This document shows positions 14,327 through 19,313 of a DNA stretch of 21,243 nt, piece by piece (positions within the stretch are counted from its first letter, which is position 1; each line of letters starts with the position of its first letter). The stretch is from a virus: the IMG/VR virus record IMGVR_UViG_3300042305_001810, positions 1 to 21,243 of that record; one strand, 5' to 3'. The notes below the pieces were generated by a model. It worked only from the letters and a program-made list of their open reading frames with translations. It made no database searches and was not told the DNA's origin. The position numbers were made by a program, and so were the translations under genes.

Positions 14327-14644
14327 ATGATTCATTCCGAAGCGGTATCTATGGTTCGTGGCAAGCGTAATGCTAATCGTCGCAAGGTTGGAAACAATAC
14401 CTACGCTGAAATTCTGAGCGATGGTAGCGTGGGGATTATGCTGCACAGTACCTACGTTGTGAAGATTCATCCCGACAATACCTACACTCTGAATAGTGGT
14501 GGATGGCAGACTCTGACCACTAAGGATAGAATCAACCAGTATAGTCCGCGATATGTTTACCAGAAGAATTTTGAGTGGTTTGTAAAGATTGACGACAAGA
14601 GTTATCCTTTCATGGATGGTATGGTGGTAGGAGCGGAGAAGTAA
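14327..14644 (+). CDS. Conserved-looking phage protein of unknown function
   Basis: ATG 14327 with GGAG 8 bases before it is preferred over the TTG at 14321. The 105-aa product has RKVGNNTYAEILSDGSVGIMLHSTYVVKIHPDNTYTLNSGGWQTLTTKDRIN in five separable segments (residues about 18-70), followed by QKNFEWFVKI. The pattern 'GNNTY.E...DGS..i.LH.T.VV..HPD...TLNSGGW.T.TTK.RIN' is one I recall from many phage genomes without a function. The all-β N-terminal part with repeated turns (SDGS, HPDN) suggests a small barrel. Confidence 0.82.
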   Translation: MIHSEAVSMVRGKRNANRRKVGNNTYAEILSDGSVGIMLHSTYVVKIHPDNTYTLNSGGWQTLTTKDRINQYSPRYVYQKNFEWFVKIDDKSYPFMDGMVVGAEK

Positions 14645-14646
14645 TA

Positions 14647-14847
14647 ATGAGTATGCGTGAACATTACAACAAACGTTTCACTGGTCAGCGTAAAGATGGT
14701 CGTATTTTTACTGGTGTTATTATTGATGTTTGGAGTTGGCCATCTACTAATCCCGCTAAGGGTGAAATGCTTGTAATTAAGCAGGACGATGGGCTTATCA
14801 AGAGTATTTTGGTTAATAATTTAACATATTGTAATATTACTGAGTGA
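14647..14847 (+). CDS. Small β-rich protein, third member of the SH3-like paralog set
   Basis: This 66-aa protein starts 2 bases after the preceding stop, with GGAGAAG upstream. KDGRIFTGVIIDVWSWPS ... GEMLVIKQDDGLIKSILVNNLTYC aligns in pattern with NGKLYTGEVVGVKD ... MLFTV ... FKSLYLDKCVS of the 11256 product: conserved (N/D)G+.(Y/F).G.(V/I)(V/I) and final KS-hydrophobic-C. It differs by a longer loop (SWPSTNPAKG). It is last in the P4 unit. Confidence 0.75.
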   Translation: MSMREHYNKRFTGQRKDGRIFTGVIIDVWSWPSTNPAKGEMLVIKQDDGLIKSILVNNLTYCNITE

Positions 14848-14856
14848 GTAATAATA

Positions 14857-14900
14857 CTGCCAAAATGGCAGGCGGGCCGCGATTTCTGCCAAATTGGCAC
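14857..14900. repeat. Twin palindrome copy 4
   Basis: CTGCCAAAATGGCAG (14857-14871) and CTGCCAAATTGGCAC (14886-14900), 29 bp between centres, spacer GCGGGCCGCGATTT. The -35 of P5 lies 26 bp after it. Confidence 0.95.
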
Positions 14901-14926
14901 GATATTTGCTATCTAAAGTTTTCGTA

Positions 14927-14954
14927 TTGACAAGCCGATAAACTATGGTAGGAT
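14927..14954 (+). promoter_or_regulatory. CGATA-class promoter P5, leaderless configuration
   Basis: TTGACA (14927-14932), 16 bp with AGCCGATA, TAGGAT (14949-14954). Only six bases (AAAGTT) separate the -10 from ATG 14961, so transcription should begin at or next to the start codon. Confidence 0.85.
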
Positions 14955-14960
14955 AAAGTT

Positions 14961-15131
14961 ATGAGCAAGCAGAATAAGGAAATCGTCGTGAAGTTGAATG
15001 TTCGTCCGTTGTGGGAAATTGGGCACGGCCATAGTGAGCATCGGTCTGGTAGTGGACAACACGACAACCGAACTAAGAGACTGCGTACTCGCGGTTCTCA
15101 AAAGAGACAGGCGATTAGCGACGGGTGGTGA
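14961..15131 (+). CDS. Small basic protein, predicted leaderless mRNA
   Basis: This 56-aa protein is MSKQNKEIVVKLNVRPLWEI followed by a Gly/His/Ser-rich stretch (GHGHSEHRSGSGQHDN) and a basic tail (RTKRLRTRGSQKRQAISDGW). The composition suggests a nucleic-acid-binding, partly disordered protein. The only AGGA-like sequence upstream is inside the -10 box and would not be in the mRNA, so translation should start on a leaderless transcript. The TGA stop is the first three bases of hairpin element 1. Confidence 0.72.
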   Translation: MSKQNKEIVVKLNVRPLWEIGHGHSEHRSGSGQHDNRTKRLRTRGSQKRQAISDGW

Positions 15132-15184
15132 CTGTCTCACCTAACCCTACGGGTTTGGATGTGGTGGATGTAGTCAGCGAAAAA
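15129..15184 (+). ncRNA. 56-nt conserved hairpin element, copy 1
   Basis: It begins with the TGA of the preceding gene. It contains the hairpin AACCC-TAC-GGGTT flanked by CC...GG, an outer TGACT/AGTCA stem and the 3' tail GTAGTCAGCGAAAAA. Copies 2 and 3 have AATCC-TAC-GGATT, a compensatory C-G to T-A change. Here the element sits inside an operon, 20 bp before the ribosome site of the next gene and with no promoter in between. RNA class unknown. Confidence 0.7.
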
Positions 15185-15204
15185 ACTAAAGAAAGGGAAC
15201 ACGG

Positions 15205-15303
15205 ATGTTCGATATAAATTGGGTGAGTGTGAGTGTGGGATTTATTGTTGGCATTTTTGGTTCTTATCTTGTTCATGATCTTGTTTTTCCAGTAAAGGAA
15301 TGA
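15205..15303 (+). CDS. Single-helix membrane peptide
   Basis: This 32-aa frame is MFDINWVSVSVGFIVGIFGS with a tail YLVHDLVFPVKE: a short polar head, one transmembrane helix and a polar tail. AAAGGGA lies about 8 bases before ATG 15205. It ends 1 base before the start of a second membrane peptide, so the two are likely translated together. Function unknown. Paired small membrane peptides in phages can be holin- or superinfection-related, but nothing here proves that. Confidence 0.68.
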   Translation: MFDINWVSVSVGFIVGIFGSYLVHDLVFPVKE

Positions 15304-15304
15304 T

Positions 15305-15382
15305 ATGAATAATAAAGAGAAGATGATTTTTATTTTTATGTGCTTTATCACTGGTTGTATTGTAACCTATTTGATTAACTAA
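15305..15382 (+). CDS. Single-helix membrane peptide
   Basis: This 25-aa frame is MNNKEKMIFIFMCFITGCIV, tail TYLIN: a basic head and one hydrophobic helix, consistent with N-in topology. AAAGGA lies 6 bases before the ATG. It immediately follows another one-helix peptide and ends just before twin palindrome 5. Confidence 0.62.
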   Translation: MNNKEKMIFIFMCFITGCIVTYLIN

Positions 15383-15390
15383 TAATTAGC

Positions 15391-15434
15391 CTGCCAAAAT
15401 GGCGGGCGCCGCGGCCAAACTGCCAAAATGGCAT
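15391..15434. repeat. Twin palindrome copy 5
   Basis: CTGCCAAAATGGCGG (15391-15405) and CTGCCAAAATGGCAT (15420-15434), 29 bp between centres, spacer GCGCCGCGGCCAAA. A T9 run and the -35 of P6 follow, 26 bp after the second arm. Confidence 0.95.
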
Positions 15435-15460
15435 ACTAAATATTTTCATTTTTTTTTTAT

Positions 15461-15495
15461 TTGACATTCAAGAGTTTGTTGGTAAAATACCGATA
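15461..15495 (+). promoter_or_regulatory. Promoter P6, variant with CGATA after the -10
   Basis: TTGACA (15461-15466), 16 bp, TAAAAT (15483-15488), ACCGATA (15489-15495). It contains the same TTGACATTCAAG start as P2. Confidence 0.85.
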
Positions 15496-15516
15496 ACAGA
15501 AGCAAAGGAGAAGAAA

Positions 15517-15732
15517 ATGGACACCACTAAGATTCGTGATACGCTGAAGCAAATTTGGGCTGATGAAAGCCATAATGTGAGTCTGATTTTGACCGTTGAT
15601 GGCAAACTGTATGCCGAGTGTGAGTCCACTTTTGATCGTCGTAGGATTACGGAAAACAATTGCTACGAAGTATTGAACGATATGTTTTATGATTACTGTC
15701 TGGAAAATGCAATTTGGATGGGAGTCTCCTGA
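15517..15732 (+). CDS. Small unknown protein
   Basis: This 71-aa protein is MDTTKIRDTLKQIWADESHN, then β strands (VSLILTVDGKLYAECES), then a helix (NNCYEVLNDMFYDYCLENAIW). An α-β-β-α order with a conserved-looking VDGKLYAE turn suggests a compact domain, but no family is recognised. A strong AAAGGAG precedes ATG 15517. It is the only gene of the P6 unit, and its TGA starts hairpin element 2. Confidence 0.8.
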   Translation: MDTTKIRDTLKQIWADESHNVSLILTVDGKLYAECESTFDRRRITENNCYEVLNDMFYDYCLENAIWMGVS

Positions 15733-15785
15733 CTGTCCCATCTAATCCTACGGATTTGGCTATATGGGCTGTAGTCAGCGAAAAA
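15730..15785 (+). ncRNA. 56-nt conserved hairpin element, copy 2
   Basis: It has the same length as copy 1 and also begins with a TGA stop. Stems: TGACT/AGTCA outer, CCCAT/ATGGG middle, AATCC-TAC-GGATT apical. Promoter P7 begins 18 bp after its AGTCAGCG tail, so here it sits at a transcription-unit boundary where a twin palindrome would otherwise be expected. Confidence 0.72.
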
Positions 15786-15798
15786 CCGTTTTCTTTTG

Positions 15799-15826
15799 TT
15801 GACAATGCCGATTCTAAATGTATAAT
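15799..15826 (+). promoter_or_regulatory. CGATA-class promoter P7 (CCGATT variant)
   Basis: TTGACA (15799-15804), 16 bp with ATGCCGATT, TATAAT (15821-15826). This is the only family member with a T in place of the last A of the motif. It drives 15847, 16005 and 16084. Confidence 0.87.
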
Positions 15827-15846
15827 CTATTCATCAGGAGAGAACA

Positions 15847-16008
15847 ATGAAAAACGATTATGATGCTTATTTGGCTAGGATTCAAGCGAAAGAATACTGG
15901 AAGAATCGTAAAGGCCCAACGCCAACGGAAATGATTAAAAAAGCGGACGAGGGATGGATCGTGATTCATCATCCAAGCGGATTGACCGAAAGGATAAAAA
16001 AGTCGTGA
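15847..16008 (+). CDS. Small basic unknown protein
   Basis: This 53-aa frame is MKNDYDAYLARIQAKEYWKN ... TEMIKKADEGWIVIHHPSGL ... IKKS. Start at ATG 15847 after AGGAGAGA. The N-terminal helix is followed by GWIVIHHPSGLTERI, a β-hairpin-like segment. First gene of the P7 unit, ending in GTGA, which provides the start of the next frame. No family is recognised. Confidence 0.74.
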   Translation: MKNDYDAYLARIQAKEYWKNRKGPTPTEMIKKADEGWIVIHHPSGLTERIKKS

Positions 16009-16082
16009 TTGCTCTTGTGTTTTTTGCATTTATAGGCTATCATTGGTTTTTAGAGATCGAAGCACTTTTTATTAGGAAGTAA
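16005..16082 (+). CDS. Single-helix membrane peptide, GTG start
   Basis: This 25-aa frame starts with GTG inside the GTGA overlap and is one hydrophobic helix (MIALVFFAFIGYHWFLEIEA) with a basic end (RK). AAAGGA lies about 10 bases upstream. Its TAA is 1 base before the next ATG. The tight packing supports it, but the GTG start and small size leave doubt. Confidence 0.5.
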   Translation: MIALVFFAFIGYHWFLEIEALFIRK

Positions 16083-16083
16083 A

Positions 16084-16341
16084 ATGAACGGTTATGAATT
16101 GCTCGCAGAGTTTGATCGGATTATCAAGGATGTTATTCTGATTCCTAATGATTGGCTGCCCGAAAACTTTCGTGATAATCGTACCGATAGTGTTTCATTG
16201 GCCGATCTTGAACGCAAGTGTGATTCGTTAGAGATTGGCGAAACCGATCATCAAATCGAAAAGAGCGAAAAGGATAAGCGGATAGCAGCATATTCCGCTA
16301 TGATTGAAAAAGAACAAGAGATAACCTATCTGCCAAAATGA
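16084..16341 (+). CDS. Unknown acidic helical protein ending inside a palindrome
   Basis: This 85-aa protein is MNGYELLAEFDRIIKDVILI ... NRTDSVSLADLERKCDSLEI ... EKSEKDKRIAAYSAMIEKEQ..., mostly helical and charged. Start after TTAGGAAG. The coding sequence runs into the first arm of twin palindrome 6. The codons CTG CCA AAA TGA are part of the arm, and the G-to-A change that makes CTGCCAAAATGACAG also creates the stop codon. No family is recognised. Confidence 0.76.
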   Translation: MNGYELLAEFDRIIKDVILIPNDWLPENFRDNRTDSVSLADLERKCDSLEIGETDHQIEKSEKDKRIAAYSAMIEKEQEITYLPK

Positions 16342-16373
16342 CAGATGGGCCGCGAAAACTGCCAAATTGACAG
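16330..16373. repeat. Twin palindrome copy 6
   Basis: CTGCCAAAATGACAG (16330-16344) and CTGCCAAATTGACAG (16359-16373), 29 bp between centres, spacer ATGGGCCGCGAAAA. Both arms carry the same GGCAG to GACAG change, breaking one stem pair. The -35 of P8 is 23 bp on. Confidence 0.94.
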
Positions 16374-16396
16374 GAATTTTTTTCTAAAGCGGCGGC

Positions 16397-16424
16397 TTGA
16401 CAAGTGTCGATAATAGAGTATACT
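16397..16424 (+). promoter_or_regulatory. CGATA-class promoter P8
   Basis: TTGACA (16397-16402), 16 bp with AGTGTCGATA, TATACT (16419-16424). It drives the single gene at 16461. Confidence 0.86.
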
Positions 16425-16460
16425 GGTGGAAAAGGTTTTCAATAACGAAAGGGTTTGATA

Positions 16461-16871
16461 ATGAACGATATGGTTTATATTGGTATTGCTGCTGTTGCTG
16501 GTATTGCTGCTTTGCTGTTTATTCTCGCTTTGAATGTTTACAACGGCATTCATGGTAGTCTTAGCACTGCTAAGGTTGGTGAAGTATATAATTTTGACTA
16601 TGAGCAGCCTTTTCATGGTGAGCGTCAAAGGATTCTTGCTAAGGTTATTGAGCCTGTTTATACGTTGAGCGATGAGACTATTAGAAAGTTGGATCGTACT
16701 AGCAGTTATCGTCGTCACGATTCAATCTTTAAGCGTACTCATCATCTGGTAACTTGCCAGACGTTTGATGGTAAGATTCGACAGTTTTATGCTGAACGTG
16801 CTACTAATGTTCGTCGATTTCCTATGGGGGATGTATTGATGAAGACCGGCTTGGCCAGCCTCCTCTTTTGA
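16461..16871 (+). CDS. Membrane-anchored unknown protein
   Basis: ATG 16461 is used, since the earlier TTG only adds two residues. The 136-aa product has one N-terminal transmembrane helix (about 5-27, YIGIAAVAGIAALLFILALN) and a soluble domain: VGEVYNFDYEQPFHGERQRI, LAKVIEPVYTLSDETIRKLD, RRHDSIFKRTHHLVTCQTFDGKIRQFYAERATNVRRF. The ordered β pattern of the domain, with HGE and YAERA motifs, looks conserved, but no function is known to me. It ends with KTGLASLLF. CCTC-TTTT-GAGG overlaps its end and may act as a weak hairpin before twin palindrome 7. Confidence 0.8.
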   Translation: MNDMVYIGIAAVAGIAALLFILALNVYNGIHGSLSTAKVGEVYNFDYEQPFHGERQRILAKVIEPVYTLSDETIRKLDRTSSYRRHDSIFKRTHHLVTCQTFDGKIRQFYAERATNVRRFPMGDVLMKTGLASLLF

Positions 16872-16883
16872 GGGGGTTTTGGC

Positions 16884-16927
16884 CTGCCAAATTGGCAGCC
16901 GGGCCGCGAAAACTGCCAATATGGCGG
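16884..16927. repeat. Twin palindrome copy 7
   Basis: CTGCCAAATTGGCAG (16884-16898) and CTGCCAATATGGCGG (16913-16927), 29 bp between centres, spacer CCGGGCCGCGAAAA. A T7 run starts 3 bases later, and the -35 of P9 is 23 bp on. Confidence 0.95.
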
Positions 16928-16950
16928 TTATTTTTTTCGACAAATTTTCC

Positions 16951-16978
16951 TTGACAAGATGCCGATAATCCATATAAT
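16951..16978 (+). promoter_or_regulatory. CGATA-class promoter P9
   Basis: TTGACA (16951-16956), 16 bp with AGATGCCGATA, TATAAT (16973-16978). The leader to ATG 17031 is about 45 nt, the longest of the family. Confidence 0.88.
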
Positions 16979-17030
16979 GAGGCTTACATAAGGGATGATC
17001 GACTAACCTCAAAGATAATGGAAAACGATA

Positions 17031-17480
17031 ATGTTCACGCTGAAGCACATGAATCGGGTTTTGGGGGAAATCAAGGGACTAAGCAGCAAAAGTGTGTTTT
17101 CTGTGCGAAAGAGCCGTTTGTCCTATAGTCTGTCTCGACTGAACAATCAGCATCGTGGTGCTATTGTGGAGAAGATGATTAGGGATAAATTGATTATGCA
17201 AGGTCGGAGGGTTAAGTATATCGGGGGAACCAATCCTTTTGATATGCTGGTTGATGGTCAACGTGTTGAAGTCAAGTCTTCTCTGGCTCGTCAGTTGCCT
17301 AGTGGTCGGCATTTTTATCAGTTCCAGAATATCAAGACTAAGAATTTTGATAAGATTGTTTTGGTCTATATCACCCCTAACGGTATCAAGACTAAGACTT
17401 TAACCAAAAAGACCATGATGAAGAAACTTCGCCGGAATAAGTATTATTCTAATGGAAAGACTCTTGCGGGTGCGGCCTAA
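17031..17480 (+). CDS. PD-(D/E)XK-like nuclease
   Basis: This 149-aa protein has a basic N-terminus and then the restriction-endonuclease-like core: GAIVEKMIRDKLIMQG (E47 in the first helix), NPFDMLVDGQRVEVKSS (D71 and E80-V-K82, the PD...EXK triad), and a following β strand FDKIVLVYI. The order and spacing fit Holliday-junction-resolvase or restriction-type nucleases. The exact substrate cannot be told. The tail is very basic (KKTMMKKLRRNKYYSNGK), consistent with DNA binding. Start at ATG 17031 after ATGGAAAA. An overlapping frame from ATG 17018 is treated as a shadow. Confidence 0.78.
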   Translation: MFTLKHMNRVLGEIKGLSSKSVFSVRKSRLSYSLSRLNNQHRGAIVEKMIRDKLIMQGRRVKYIGGTNPFDMLVDGQRVEVKSSLARQLPSGRHFYQFQNIKTKNFDKIVLVYITPNGIKTKTLTKKTMMKKLRRNKYYSNGKTLAGAA

Positions 17481-17491
17481 ATTTTGTCCCC

Positions 17492-17519
17492 TTGACAACC
17501 GATAATAGTAGAGTAAACT
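17492..17519 (+). promoter_or_regulatory. CGATA-class promoter P10
   Basis: TTGACA (17492-17497), 16 bp with ACCGATA, TAAACT (17514-17519). No twin palindrome or hairpin element precedes it. It begins 11 bp after the nuclease stop codon. Confidence 0.82.
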
Positions 17520-17538
17520 GAGAGCAAGGAGAAAGAAA

Positions 17539-17754
17539 ATGATTCGCAACCATACGGTTCGTGACGAGATTGCTAGTATCATGATGGAGTATGCTACTCT
17601 GGTTTGTGCTGTGGCTGAAACTCCTAGTACCAATAAGGCTGTGCATAAGATCAAGTTTGATACGGTGTTGGAGTTGAAAGAGGCTACTACAACTTTGATT
17701 ATGAAAAAGTTGAATGAGCAAAAGCATAGTGCTGTGTGTGGTAGTTCTAACTAA
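17539..17754 (+). CDS. Small helical unknown protein
   Basis: This 71-aa protein is MIRNHTVRDEIASIMMEYAT, then LVCAVAETPSTNKAVHKIKF, then DTVLELKEATTTLIMKKLNE..., with two or three amphipathic helices. AAGGAG lies 8 bases before ATG 17539. First gene of the P10 unit, 11 bp before the Api92-like gene, so the two are co-transcribed. No family is recognised. Confidence 0.78.
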   Translation: MIRNHTVRDEIASIMMEYATLVCAVAETPSTNKAVHKIKFDTVLELKEATTTLIMKKLNEQKHSAVCGSSN

Positions 17755-17765
17755 AGGGTAAAAAT

Positions 17766-18275
17766 ATGCCAAACTGGTGCATGAACAAATTGACTGTTGA
17801 GCATAATGATCCTTCTAAGTTGAAGGAATTTGTTGATGCTTATAACGCTGGTAATGTTTGTGAGCATTATTTGCCCGTTCCTAAAAATGAGAGTGGCGAT
17901 ATTATTCTAGACCAAAATGATCCAAACTATTGGTATAATTGGTGTGTGAATAATTGGGGAACCAAATGGGATATTGGTGCTGACGTTGGTACTGATCGTG
18001 AGGAATGGCATGGTTTGAAGGCTACGGTGGTTGGTAATCAGGCTAATTGTAGTTTTGATAGTGCTTGGGCTCCTCCAATCGGTTTGTACGATAAACTGGT
18101 AGAGTTGGGATATGATGTAAAGGCTAGTTATTGGGAGCCTGGAATGGCCTTTTGTGGAATTTGGGATAATGGTGCTGATAATTATTGTGAGTATACTACT
18201 AAGGATATGATTCCTGTTGCATTGTGGAATGAATTTGGTATGGAAGAATTTTTTGGTGATGAGGTAGAAGTATAA
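17766..18275 (+). CDS. Api92/YubB-like protein (DUF1281 type)
   Basis: This 169-aa protein starts MPNWCMNKLTVEHNDPSKLK, the hallmark N-terminus of the Api92-like/DUF1281 family, with LPVPK (36-40), NNWGTKWD (62-69), FDSAWAPPIG (97-106) and a C-terminal acidic tail. The C-terminal part of this family adopts a ferredoxin-like fold. The family is common in phages and plasmids, and its role is not established. Length is typical. Second gene of the P10 unit, followed by twin palindrome 8 about 15 bp after the stop. Confidence 0.88.
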   Translation: MPNWCMNKLTVEHNDPSKLKEFVDAYNAGNVCEHYLPVPKNESGDIILDQNDPNYWYNWCVNNWGTKWDIGADVGTDREEWHGLKATVVGNQANCSFDSAWAPPIGLYDKLVELGYDVKASYWEPGMAFCGIWDNGADNYCEYTTKDMIPVALWNEFGMEEFFGDEVEV

Positions 18276-18289
18276 AACAAAACCCGAAT

Positions 18290-18333
18290 CTGCCAAAGTG
18301 GCAGATGGGCCGCGAAAACTGCCAAAATGACAG
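18290..18333. repeat. Twin palindrome copy 8
   Basis: CTGCCAAAGTGGCAG (18290-18304) and CTGCCAAAATGACAG (18319-18333), 29 bp between centres, spacer ATGGGCCGCGAAAA, identical to copy 6. The -35 of P11 is 24 bp on. Confidence 0.95.
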
Positions 18334-18357
18334 AAAAATTTTTGTGGATTTTTTTAG

Positions 18358-18385
18358 TTGACAAGCCGATACTACATAGTAGAAT
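18358..18385 (+). promoter_or_regulatory. CGATA-class promoter P11 of the structured RNA
   Basis: TTGACA (18358-18363), 16 bp with AGCCGATA, TAGAAT (18380-18385). The expected start near 18392 lies 3 bases before a perfect hairpin with a GAAA loop. Confidence 0.88.
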
Positions 18386-18391
18386 GATTAC

Positions 18392-18815
18392 AGAACAAGT
18401 GAAAACTTGTTGGTTATGTCGGGCCGAGTAGCCGGTAAAAACGGTAGTTGATGTCCTAGGAAACGTCTGCTACAATCGGTCCTAACAATACAAACTTTCG
18501 TGGGTCCATGCTCAAGGGCTAGATTGGATAACCTATTACGATAAACCTCCCGTTCAGCGAAGACGTAATCATCGCCGGGGTTGACAGCAAGGTTATATGC
18601 TGTATAGTAATACCAATCTATGGGGGATTGCATCCTCACCACGACCAATACAACCAGTAACCGCTTGAATAGCAAGGTGATGAAATACTGATCATATTTC
18701 TAGGGACCAATGTCGTGGGCGGTTTCCACTAGTTTTTACCTGGCCCAAGGGTTAAAAATATCGGGTACTAGATTGGATTATAGAATCGGGGCGTAAAAGA
18801 TTCGCTGGTTTTTTC
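18392..18815 (+). ncRNA. Large structured non-coding RNA, new or unrecognised class
   Basis: About 420 nt with its own promoter, a terminator-like end and no convincing plus-strand ORF. Stems seen by eye: ACAAGT-GAAA-ACTTGT (18395-18410). CCGAGTAGC (18424-18432) with GCTAC-aa-TCGG (18469-18479), enclosing GATGT/ACGTC (18450-18467). CCCG and GCGA with TCGC and CGGG (18549-18579). CCACGA/TCGTGG (18639-18644 with 18713-18718), enclosing CAGTA/TACTG and ACCGCT/AGC-aa-GGT. CTAGT/ACTAG (18729-18733 with 18767-18771). CTAGATTGGAT occurs twice (18519 and 18769). None of the conserved cores of RNase P RNA, tmRNA, 6S or group I/II introns is recognised. Large phage ornate RNAs (such as ROOL or GOLLD) are a possible comparison, but no match was established. 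Confidence 0.72.
18783..18815 (+). terminator. Candidate terminator of the structured RNA
   Basis: GAATC (18783-18787) pairs with GATTC (18799-18803) around an 11-base loop, and TTTTTT follows at 18809-18814. The stem is short and the T-run is five bases away, so it is only moderate. An alternative GATT/AATC pairing just upstream would compete with it. Confidence 0.45.
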
Positions 18816-18818
18816 CTA

Positions 18819-18846
18819 TTGACATGACGATAAAGAATGGTATAAT
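18819..18846 (+). promoter_or_regulatory. CGATA-class promoter P12, leaderless configuration
   Basis: TTGACA (18819-18824), 16 bp with TGACGATA, TATAAT (18841-18846). ATG 18854 is seven bases after the -10, so it coincides with the expected start site. It drives a seven-gene overlapping operon. Confidence 0.87.
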
Positions 18847-18853
18847 GCAACAC

Positions 18854-18970
18854 ATGAAGTGCAAAAAGTGTGGACGATGGATAAATGATTTTCATGACAG
18901 GCGTTGTCCTGCACGATCTGACTCTGGTGATAATCGAGTTAAAGAGAATGAATGTAAGGAAAAGAAATGA
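18854..18970 (+). CDS. Zinc-ribbon microprotein, predicted leaderless mRNA
   Basis: This 38-aa frame is MKCKKCGRWINDFHDRRCPA with a basic/acidic tail ending NECKEKK. CxxC (C3, C6) followed by H14 and C18 gives four metal ligands for a small zinc ribbon. No ribosome site can be present, because the -10 box ends 7 bases before the ATG. The stop overlaps the next start (ATGA), so the second gene could be translated by coupling as well as by its own GTAAGGA site. Confidence 0.72.
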   Translation: MKCKKCGRWINDFHDRRCPARSDSGDNRVKENECKEKK

Positions 18971-19191
18971 CCGTAAACGAACTTATTGAGCAGTTGAAGA
19001 ACTATCCCGGTGATATGAGGGTATTGACTCTTGGGTATGAGGGTGGGTATAATGATACCGAACTCAAGACTGAAGAGATTGTGTTCAACTTCTCTAAAAA
19101 TGATGCTTGGTATTACGGGCCTCATGAATGTGTGAAGTATACCGATACTGATACTGGTACAAAGTGTTTGGTAGTTGTGAGGGGAAAATGA
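18967..19191 (+). CDS. Unknown protein (MTVNELIEQLKNYPGDMRV type)
   Basis: This 74-aa protein has MTVNELIEQLKNYPGDMRVL and then GYEGGYNDTELKTEEIVFNF and a β-rich end (KCLVVVRGK). The pattern 'v.eLi..L..yp.dm.V...gyeGGy.D' is familiar from many phage and bacterial small proteins without known function. It overlaps the genes on both sides by 4 bp (ATGA), and GTAAGGA precedes the ATG. Confidence 0.82.
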   Translation: MTVNELIEQLKNYPGDMRVLTLGYEGGYNDTELKTEEIVFNFSKNDAWYYGPHECVKYTDTDTGTKCLVVVRGK

Positions 19192-19313
19192 TCTATCTTA
19201 ATCTTAATGAGATTGAGCGATTGGCCGAGATCGTATCCGAACTGGTTAAGTTGGGTATGAGTGTTACTGCTGAATTGAAGTATGATAGGTGGCAGATAGA
19301 GGTATATAAGTAA
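19188..19313 (+). CDS. Small unknown protein
   Basis: This 41-aa frame is MIYLNLNEIERLAEIVSELV, then KLGMSVTAELKYDRWQIEVY: a helix followed by a β-hairpin. GAGGGG lies 6 bases before the ATG. It overlaps both neighbours by 4 and 1 bp, so it belongs to a coupled operon. No family is recognised. Confidence 0.72.
   Translation: MIYLNLNEIERLAEIVSELVKLGMSVTAELKYDRWQIEVYK

Noticed and set aside
15129-15205. PreQ1-I or twoAYGGAY-type riboswitch in hairpin element 1
   Set aside because: The A-rich tail of copy 1 and the ACGGRT loop-side sequence gave a passing resemblance, but the other copies lack the tail, and the stems do not fit either consensus.
11897-16927. Sigma-54 promoters suggested by TGGCA...
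   Set aside because: The TGGCA belongs to the palindrome arms. No TGC-type -12 element follows at the required spacing, and sigma70-type boxes are present instead.
17018-17128. 36-codon frame starting MENDNVHAEAHES before the nuclease
   Set aside because: It overlaps the nuclease reading frame, which has catalytic motifs, and lacks a better ribosome site. It is probably a shadow.
18388-18675. 95-codon minus-strand frame in the structured RNA region
   Set aside because: It has no ribosome site or promoter, is opposite to all neighbours and is crossed by strong RNA-type stems. Its composition is not protein-like.
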